From Thermostichus sp047461615 (GTDB lineage: Bacteria; Cyanobacteriota; Cyanobacteriia; Thermostichales; Thermostichaceae), in NCBI RefSeq assembly GCF_047461615.1, contig NZ_JANSHI010000021.1, positions 1 through 36,562 on the forward strand: a DNA stretch of 36,562 bases, in the 5' to 3' direction. Below are positions 8,976-15,332 of this stretch, one piece after another. The translations under genes were made by a program, and so were the position numbers. Every line of letters begins with the position of its first letter. Within the stretch, counting starts at the first letter, position 1. The notes under the pieces were generated by a model. The model made no database searches. It saw nothing but the letters and a program-made list of their open reading frames with translations, and had not been told where the DNA came from.

Positions 8976-9202
8976 TCTGACATGGGTTCCGACCAGGGCT
9001 GAGAGAAGGCTAAATCTTCCGCAAAGAATCCCGAGCCCAAGTGCAAAGAACTATGCCTCTTCCGTCGGCTCGCGGAGAAGTGACGCCTGGGGAAGTTGCT
9101 CGCAGTGGTGTTGCCGACGCACCGTTTCACCGGCAGCAAGAGTTGGTAAAATTAGAGCTTGCGCTTTGCAAAAGCAAATCCAGATTGCCGGAAACTCAAA
9201 CC

Positions 9203-10180
9203 GTGACCCGCGGCCCTGTCAGCCAATTTATCGAGCATCACTTTCGCCACTTCAACGCCGCCGCCCTGGTAGAAGCGGCCAAGGGCTACTCTGCCCACTT
9301 GGAAAAAGGCGGCAAGATGATGGTGACCTTGGCGGGTGCCATGAGCACGGCAGAGCTGGGCCTTTCCCTGGCGGAGATGATTCGGCAGGGCAAGGTGCAC
9401 GCCATCTCCTGCACTGGCGCCAACCTTGAGGAAGACATCTTTAACCTCATTGCCCACGACTTCTACGAGCGGGTGCCCAACTACCGGGATCTCAGCCCAC
9501 AGCAGGAGCAGGAGCTGCTGGAGCGGCACATGAACCGGGTAACGGATACCTGCATCCCGGAAGAGGAGGCGATGCGGCGCCTGGAAAAAGCTCTGCTGGA
9601 AGAGTGGATAGCTGCCGACCAGGCGGGGGAGCGCTACTTCCCGCACGAGTTCATCTACCGCATCCTGCGCAGCGGCAGGCTGGAGCCCTACTACCAAATT
9701 AATCCCCGGGATTCCTGGGTTTACGCGGCCATGGAGGCTGACTTGCCCCTCTACGTGCCGGGCTGGGAGGACTCCACCACCGGCAACATGTACGCTGCCC
9801 ACTGCATCACCGGTGAGATCCGCAATGTCCACACCGTCCGCACGGGCATTGAGTACATGATCCACCTGGCCGATTGGTACACACGCACCTCAGCGGAGTG
9901 CTCCGTCGGCTTCTTCCAGATTGGCGGTGGCATTGCCGGAGATTTTCCCATCTGTGTAGTGCCCATGCTGCACCAAGACCTAGGCCGCAAGGGGATCCCC
10001 CTGTGGGGCTATTTCTGCCAGATCAGCGACTCTACCACCAGCTACGGCTCCTACTCGGGGGCGGCGCCCAACGAGAAGATCACCTGGGGCAAGTTGGGGG
10101 TCGACACACCCAAGTTCGTCATCGAGTCGGATGCCACCATCGTGGCGCCTTTAATCTTTGCCTGGGTGTTGGGGTGGTAA
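9203..10180 (+). CDS. deoxyhypusine synthase-like protein
   Basis: Starting at GTG 9203 (VTRGPVSQFIEHHFRHFNAA) the protein has about 325 residues. It has the deoxyhypusine synthase fold motifs: TLAGAMSTAELG, SCTGANLEEDIFNL, PGWEDSTTGNM and a C-terminal ITWGKLGVD corresponding to the WGK segment that carries the catalytic lysine in eukaryotic DHS. DHS transfers an aminobutyl group from spermidine. Bacteria lack eIF5A, so the substrate here is probably a polyamine (homospermidine-type reaction) or unknown. The frame stays open upstream to ATG 9041, but those 54 codons look non-coding and lack a ribosome site, so I prefer the later GTG. It is divergent from nblS. Confidence 0.85.
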   Translation: MTRGPVSQFIEHHFRHFNAAALVEAAKGYSAHLEKGGKMMVTLAGAMSTAELGLSLAEMIRQGKVHAISCTGANLEEDIFNLIAHDFYERVPNYRDLSPQQEQELLERHMNRVTDTCIPEEEAMRRLEKALLEEWIAADQAGERYFPHEFIYRILRSGRLEPYYQINPRDSWVYAAMEADLPLYVPGWEDSTTGNMYAAHCITGEIRNVHTVRTGIEYMIHLADWYTRTSAECSVGFFQIGGGIAGDFPICVVPMLHQDLGRKGIPLWGYFCQISDSTTSYGSYSGAAPNEKITWGKLGVDTPKFVIESDATIVAPLIFAWVLGW

Positions 10181-10226
10181 AACTCCCAGGCCAACGCTCA
10201 CAGCCCATCGCCTGCGCTGCGTGGCC

Positions 10227-11015
10227 TTACTGCTCAAAGTACAGGATGGCCATCCCTTGCCTGGGCAGGGCTTGAGCCGAAAGTAGCAATGGGTTGCTGA
10301 GGGCAGGTTGCGCGGCAGCGGGGGGAAATAGGCGCAAAAACGCCTCCAGAGGCAACAGCTCGCATTGGGACTCCTCGGCGGCGGCGGTGCGATACATGGT
10401 GGGGATGACCAACTTGGGCTGCAGCGCTTCGATGGCTGCCTTGGCTGCCTTGGGATCGTAATTCTTCGGCCCACCTCCCACCGGCACCAACAACAGGTCA
10501 GGGCGAGAGAGCAAGATGGACTGCTCCCGGCCAATGGGCTGCAGTGCCCCTCCCAGGTGGACAATGTCGATCCCGCCCATGCGCCAGCGCCAGCCTACGT
10601 TGAGGCCAAAGCGGGGGCCCCGTGGCATGCGCACCCCCTGCACGCGGATCCCGTCGATGAGGTAGTCGCCCGGCTGAAACAGCACTTTGGGGTTTCCGGG
10701 CACCACGTCCAAAGCCCCCTCGTCCAAAAGGCGGCTGCTGAGGAGCACCAGATCGGCAGCGACGCGGGGGGGAGGGTAGCCGGCTGTACAACCGGCTGGC
10801 CGAAAGGGGTTAACCAGAAAGCGCTTGCCCTCCCCCTCAAACAAAACGCAACTGTGGTGCAGCCAGGTCAGCTGCAGGCCCTGGGCGCTGGAGCCGGGGG
10901 TAAACTCCAGGGATCCCCCTGGAGAAGGATCAGTTTGCGCCCTTGCCCATTGACCCCCTGCGGCAAGGGATCCCAGCAAGCTGGCGCTGGCTTGCAAAAG
11001 TTGGCGACGCTTCAT
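10227..11015 (-). CDS. exported metallo-beta-lactamase-fold protein with degenerate metal site
   Basis: 262 residues. The N-terminus has a twin-arginine-like signal (MKRRQLLQASASLLG, then hydrophobic, cleavage likely near ARAQ). The mature part follows the UlaG-like MBL pattern: LTWLHHSCVLFEGEGKRFLVNP for the first strands, and IDIVHLGGALQP and PDLLLVPVGGG further on. Where active relatives have HxHxDH, this protein has LLSSRLLDEGAL, so the principal Zn ligands are missing and hydrolase activity is doubtful. Start ATG 11015 overlaps the trpG stop by 4 bases, suggesting translational coupling. Function unknown. Confidence 0.7.
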   Translation of the reverse strand: MKRRQLLQASASLLGSLAAGGQWARAQTDPSPGGSLEFTPGSSAQGLQLTWLHHSCVLFEGEGKRFLVNPFRPAGCTAGYPPPRVAADLVLLSSRLLDEGALDVVPGNPKVLFQPGDYLIDGIRVQGVRMPRGPRFGLNVGWRWRMGGIDIVHLGGALQPIGREQSILLSRPDLLLVPVGGGPKNYDPKAAKAAIEALQPKLVIPTMYRTAAAEESQCELLPLEAFLRLFPPAAAQPALSNPLLLSAQALPRQGMAILYFEQ

Positions 11016-11668
11016 CGGGTGGGGATCCTTGACACAACCCCGGCAGCCGCCGGCTGGAGCAATCCCGAGGTAGGGATCTGGGCCAAGCGCAGGAAGTTGC
11101 TCAGCAGGCGTTTGCCCTCCGCGGTCAAAATGCTCTCCGGGTGGAACTGCACGCCCTGCACATGAAGATAGCGGCGGTGGCGGATCCCCATAATGATGCC
11201 GTCCTGAGTTTGGGCCGTCACCTCTAGTTCGTCAGGACAGGTGGAAGCCTCAATCACCAAGCTGTGGTAGCGGGTTGCAACAAAAGGCTGGCTCAGCCCC
11301 TCAAACACTCCCGCCCCTCGATGATAGATGAGGGAAGTCTTGCCGTGCATCAGCTCAGGTGCGCGCACGATCCGACCGCCGTAGACCTGTCCAATGCACT
11401 GGTGACCCAGACAGACGCCCAAAATCGGCAGCTCCGGCCCCAGCTCGCGGATCAACTCCAGCGAGATGCCGGCATCTTCGGGCCGTCCTGGCCCTGGAGA
11501 AATGACAACCGCCTGGGGACGCATCTGGCGCAGCTGGGCCACTGAAATCTCGTCATTGCGAAAAACTCGTACCCCTGCGCCTAGCTCCCCCAGGTATTGC
11601 ACCAGGTTGTAGGTGAAGCTGTCGTAGTTGTCGATAACAACCAGCACGATGGCACCCGGCAACGGCAC
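11012..11668 (-). CDS. trpG: anthranilate synthase / aminodeoxychorismate synthase glutaminase subunit
   Basis: 218 residues of a class I glutamine amidotransferase: VVIDNYDSFTYNLVQYLGELG, SPGPGRPEDAGIS (oxyanion loop), GVCLGHQ with nucleophile Cys86, and FHPES with the catalytic His-Glu pair. It releases ammonia from glutamine for the TrpE or PabB partner; in many bacteria one protein serves both tryptophan and folate routes. GTG 11668 is the upstream start. A second GTG at 11647 (VLVVIDNYD) better matches the usual N-terminus, and a -10-like TAAAAT lies only four bases before the first GTG, so the shorter start is plausible. The next gene overlaps it by 4 bases. Confidence 0.9.
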   Translation of the reverse strand: MPLPGAIVLVVIDNYDSFTYNLVQYLGELGAGVRVFRNDEISVAQLRQMRPQAVVISPGPGRPEDAGISLELIRELGPELPILGVCLGHQCIGQVYGGRIVRAPELMHGKTSLIYHRGAGVFEGLSQPFVATRYHSLVIEASTCPDELEVTAQTQDGIIMGIRHRRYLHVQGVQFHPESILTAEGKRLLSNFLRLAQIPTSGLLQPAAAGVVSRIPTR

Positions 11669-11806
11669 CCCATTTTAGCATTGCCCAGGCTTCAGGGCCC
11701 GCAACCCGAAGCCAACACCCAAATTCAGCTTGTATCCTGGAGGGTATAGCACACAAGCAGCAGCAAGGTGGCTAGCTTTTAGGTTGTTTTTGATTTTTCA
11801 GATCCC

Positions 11807-14218
11807 ATGAACTTGCTTCTCTCTCCGGCGACCGACTTGCTGGACGAGTTGCGCAGGCTTTTCCCTTTTGAGCTGGATGAGTTTCAGATCCAAGCGATTC
11901 AAGCTCTGGCCGCTGGGGAATCGGTGGTGGTCTGTGCGCCTACAGGATCCGGCAAGACCCTGATTGGAGAGTATGCCATCCACCGGGCCTTGTCCCAAGG
12001 CAAGCGGGTTTTCTACACAACCCCTCTGAAGGCTCTTTCCAACCAAAAGTTTCGCGATTTCAGCCAGCAATTCGGCCCGGAGCGGGTTGGCCTCCTCACC
12101 GGCGACATCTCCATCAACCGGGAAGCGCCGATCTTGGTGATGACCACCGAGATCTTCCGCAATATGCTCTACGGCACGCCGCTCTCTCTGGCTGTCCAGC
12201 GCGGGCCCTACGGCAGCGAGAGGGATGCGTGGGAAGAGGCGGAGGCTCTAAGCCGGGATCCCTTGCGGGACGTGCAGGCGGTGATCCTGGACGAATGCCA
12301 CTACATGAACGACCAACAGCGGGGCACTGTCTGGGAAGAGGCAATTATCTACTGCCCTGCCCACATCCAGCTTGTTGCCCTCTCGGCCACCCTGGCCAAC
12401 AGCGACCAGCTTACCGACTGGATGAACCAGGTGCATGGCCCCACGCGACTTGTCGATTCCAGCCATCGCCCAGTGCCGCTGCAATTTCACTTTGCCAATC
12501 GCAAAGGGCTGTTCCCCCTGCTGGAGCAAACCGAGTCAGGCCAGTGGGTTTGCCATCGCCGCCTGAGAAGCAAGCCCTCCAAGTCAGGCCAGGCTCCCTA
12601 CGGAGAAGTACCGGATATGGCCCAGGTGGTGGAAAACCTGCGCCGACGGGATATGCTGCCGGCCATCTATTTCATCTTCAGCCGCAAGGGCTGTGACCTG
12701 GCGGTGGCCAGTTTGGGAAACTTGGACTTAATTAGCTCTGAAGAAGAGCGGCGGCAGTTGGCCGAGCAGATCGACCGTTTCTGCCAGGAAATGCCAGAGG
12801 CAGTGCGCCGGGATCAACTGGATGCCCTCTACCGGGGCATTGCCGCCCACCATGCCGGCCTGTTGCCCGCCTGGAAGGGCCTGGTCGAGCACCTGTTTCA
12901 GCAGGGGCTGGTGAAGCTAGTTTTTGCCACCGAGACGCTGGCTGCCGGGATCAACATGCCCGCCCGCACGACGGTGATTTCCTCCCTCTCCAAGCGCACC
13001 GACAACGGCCATCGCCTTCTAACTGCCTCTGAGTTTATGCAAATGTCAGGGCGGGCTGGACGGCGGGGCAAAGATGTGATTGGGCATGTGGTGACCTTGC
13101 AATCTCCCTTTGAGGGGGCGCAGGAGGCAGCGCGGCTGGCCACGGCAGGAGCGGATCCCCTGGTGAGCCAGTTTACCCCCACCTATGGCATGGTGCTGAA
13201 CTTGCTGCAGAAGCACTCTCTGGAGGCGGCCCGGGATCTCATCAACCGCAGCTTTGGCCAGTATTTGCTCTCGCTGCAAAGGTTGCCCGAACAACAGGAG
13301 CTCCAGCGCACTCGCGCCGAGCTGGAGGAAATTGACCGCCTCCTGGAGGGGATTTCCGACGAAGATATCGCCCGCTACGAGAAAATGCAGGCGCAACGGC
13401 GGGAAGAGCGGCGCCTTTTGCGCTATCTGCTCAAACAGCAGGAAGCAGAACCGGATCCCACCCTGCGCCTATTGGCCTTTCCCCACATCCAAGCCCAAGA
13501 GGAGAAAATCCGCGCCCTAGAAGCCCGCATCCGCACCAACCCTGCCCACAGGGTCGGGAAAAAGCTGCTGGGTTTACAGGAAAAGCGCCAGCGCCTGCTC
13601 AAGCGCCTCCAGCACTTGGAGCGCCAGAGTGAGTCTGTGCAGGAGTTGCGCTGGCAGCAATTTATGGCCCTGGTGGGCGTGCTGCAGGAGTTCGACTGTC
13701 TGCAAGGGTATCAGCCAACAGTTAGTGGGGAGGTGGTGGCTGCTCTGCGAGGGGATAACGAGCTCTGGCTGGGTCTAGCTCTGCTCTCTGGCGAATGTCT
13801 AGGCTGTGCCCCCCATCACTTGGCTGGGGTCATTGCTGCTCTGGTGGCCGAGCCTCCCCGTTCAGGTACCTACAGCCGGCTGCGGACTTCTGGGCTAGTT
13901 GAGGATGTGCTGCATGGCTTGCGAGGCCTGCGGCGGCAACTGTTCCGCAGCCAACGTCAACACCAGGTGTTTCATGTGCCAATTGGGTTTGAGCCCGATC
14001 TGGCCGGGATCGTGGAACACTGGGCCCAAGGGATCCCCTGGGAAAAGCTGGAGGCCAGCACCAACCTGGATGCTGGGGATATTGTGCGCCTGATTCGCCG
14101 CACCTTGGATTTGCTCTCTCAGATCCCCCACATTCCTCATTTGCCAGCGGAGCTGCGGGAAAATGCCCGCGAAGCTCAAGAAATGCTGGATCGCTTCCCG
14201 GTGAGCGAGCTGATCTAG
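11807..14218 (+). CDS. Ski2-like DExH-box RNA helicase
   Basis: 803 residues. Motif I APTGSGKT (44-51), TTPLKALSNQK (Ia), DECH (162-165), SATLA (193-197), FATETLAAGINMPAR (motif V) and QMSGRAGRRG (412-421, motif VI) define a superfamily 2 helicase of the Ski2/Mtr4 group. The C-terminal half has a long charged helical region (about 490-610, coiled-coil-like, rich in Glu/Arg/Gln) and a DSHCT-like end. Cyanobacterial relatives are thought to act on RNA; the exact target is unknown. The ATG at 11807 gives MNLLLSPATDLLDELRRLFPF, a normal Q-motif approach. It is divergent from trpG. Confidence 0.9.
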   Translation: MNLLLSPATDLLDELRRLFPFELDEFQIQAIQALAAGESVVVCAPTGSGKTLIGEYAIHRALSQGKRVFYTTPLKALSNQKFRDFSQQFGPERVGLLTGDISINREAPILVMTTEIFRNMLYGTPLSLAVQRGPYGSERDAWEEAEALSRDPLRDVQAVILDECHYMNDQQRGTVWEEAIIYCPAHIQLVALSATLANSDQLTDWMNQVHGPTRLVDSSHRPVPLQFHFANRKGLFPLLEQTESGQWVCHRRLRSKPSKSGQAPYGEVPDMAQVVENLRRRDMLPAIYFIFSRKGCDLAVASLGNLDLISSEEERRQLAEQIDRFCQEMPEAVRRDQLDALYRGIAAHHAGLLPAWKGLVEHLFQQGLVKLVFATETLAAGINMPARTTVISSLSKRTDNGHRLLTASEFMQMSGRAGRRGKDVIGHVVTLQSPFEGAQEAARLATAGADPLVSQFTPTYGMVLNLLQKHSLEAARDLINRSFGQYLLSLQRLPEQQELQRTRAELEEIDRLLEGISDEDIARYEKMQAQRREERRLLRYLLKQQEAEPDPTLRLLAFPHIQAQEEKIRALEARIRTNPAHRVGKKLLGLQEKRQRLLKRLQHLERQSESVQELRWQQFMALVGVLQEFDCLQGYQPTVSGEVVAALRGDNELWLGLALLSGECLGCAPHHLAGVIAALVAEPPRSGTYSRLRTSGLVEDVLHGLRGLRRQLFRSQRQHQVFHVPIGFEPDLAGIVEHWAQGIPWEKLEASTNLDAGDIVRLIRRTLDLLSQIPHIPHLPAELRENAREAQEMLDRFPVSELI

Positions 14219-14227
14219 CAGCACTTT

Positions 14228-14241
14228 GGCGAGGGTGGGAT
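14228..14241 (+). repeat. tRNA-Ser 3'-end-like 14-mer, candidate attachment site
   Basis: GGCGAGGGTGGGAT matches 13 of 14 bases with GGAGAGGGTGGGAT at 22165-22178, which is the 3' end of tRNA-Ser seen on the plus strand. Both lie in the same orientation. This copy sits ten bases after the helicase stop, where an island boundary would be expected. The match is short, so it is a hypothesis only. Confidence 0.3.
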
Positions 14242-14420
14242 CATAAGCCCTTGCGCGGCAGTGACTTTCACTACCACCCTGTCCGGGTTAAGGCCTAAGC
14301 GAATGGCCTCTTCCCAGTGGCAGGCTAGAATCCAGCTGGCCTCTCCCCTCCGATGAGCACCTGTACCAAACAGGCTGAGCGCGAGGGCCGCCTAGCCTCT
14401 ACCCAGTCAAGTCCGTCCAC

Positions 14421-14699
14421 TTGCGCGTAGTAGCCAATATGCACTTCGACTCAGTTGAAGACTTTGAGCGCTGGATAGAGGATCTGGTAGCTGGCAAGAT
14501 TGAGCCGCCCAACTACCACGACATTCGCCACGCCAGCCGCGAAGACGCAGAAGAGTGTTTGCGGCTGCAGCAGGAGGAAGCCCGCAAGCTGGGGCTAGAT
14601 CCGGAAGAGGTAGTGCTGCTGCAGGATCCCTTCAGCGGGGAGTGGCTAGTCCTTGTCCCCTGGAAGCAAATAGAAGCCGGCCTGGCTCAGTTTTGGTAG
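14421..14699 (+). CDS. small acidic hypothetical protein
   Basis: 92 residues (86 if the ATG at 14439, giving MHFDSVEDFERWIEDL, is the start, which reads better). It is acidic and helical with no membrane segment; the last part (EEVVLLQDPFSGEWLVLVPW) looks like beta strands. I do not recognise the family. It abuts the next gene: its TAG at 14697-14699 is followed at once by an in-frame GTG at 14700, and an ATG at 14712. The pair is probably co-transcribed. If the repeat at 14228 is an attachment site, these two genes belong to the island. Confidence 0.6.
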   Translation: MRVVANMHFDSVEDFERWIEDLVAGKIEPPNYHDIRHASREDAEECLRLQQEEARKLGLDPEEVVLLQDPFSGEWLVLVPWKQIEAGLAQFW

Positions 14700-14711
14700 G
14701 TGGACTCAGCT

Positions 14712-14969
14712 ATGAGTGAGAGCAACAACCAACAGCCAACTCTGGCCGACGTTTTGGCAGCGGTGGAGCGGCTTGATAAGGAGCTGCAAGAGATCCGCTC
14801 AGACCTCGCTGCCACCCGGCAAGAACTGAGGGATGAGGTGCGACGGTGGGATGAGCGCTTCTTCGAGTTCGCCAAAGACACCGCCAACCGCGCCAACACG
14901 CTCATCGCCAGCGCTGCTGTTACGGTCATTGCTGGTACTTTGCTGTTGATTCTGAGGGAGGGGAGGTAG
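14712..14969 (+). CDS. small coiled-coil membrane protein
   Basis: 85 residues from ATG 14712 (MSESNNQQPTLADVL). The frame also extends to GTG 14700. A predicted coiled coil (about 10-55; VERLDKELQEIRSDLAATRQEL) is followed by a C-terminal hydrophobic helix (about 60-82, ASAAVTVIAGTLLLIL) ending in REGR. The design is that of a tail-anchored or membrane-tethered coiled-coil protein. Function is unknown. It directly follows the preceding small gene. Confidence 0.6.
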   Translation: MSESNNQQPTLADVLAAVERLDKELQEIRSDLAATRQELRDEVRRWDERFFEFAKDTANRANTLIASAAVTVIAGTLLLILREGR

Positions 14970-15332
14970 CTGTGGACACTCAAAGCCTCAGGATCCCGAC
15001 TGGGTTCGCTTCCCAGTCCCCGACATGGAAACAGCTTTGACCCGCCTATTAGGCAAATAAACGGAAAGGGGATACGGGAACAGGATCGGGGGCGGGGCTA
15101 GCTCCCCTTAGCAGAATTTTTGAGTTTGTGATTCAGGGGCTAACAACGGCATGCCTCTGGAGAGGGGCGCTAGCGGGCCGTAGACCTTAGCAGGAAGAGA
15201 TCAGAAACCCGACAGACGCTGCGCTACCCACAAGTAGGAGTGTTTGTTAGTCTCTTGTAGGTCTTTCAGAGCGGTTTGGTCTCAAGCTAGCCTTCCTAGT
15301 AAGCCCACGACGCAACCAACAGGCAGGACTGG
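14970..15332. other. intergenic stretch upstream of the restriction-modification operon
   Basis: About 360 bases with no convincing gene. A strong hairpin (GACTGGG 14998-15004, loop TTCGCTT, CCCAGTC 15012-15018) resembles a tRNA T-arm in shape but has no tRNA around it. No T-run follows, so it is not a classic terminator. Any promoter for the mod operon must lie here, but I cannot point to a clear one. Confidence 0.4.

Noticed and set aside
14991..15024. T-arm-like hairpin (GACTGGG-TTCGCTT-CCCAGTC) as a tRNA
   Set aside because: No acceptor, D or anticodon arms can be built around it, and the loop is not a standard T-loop.
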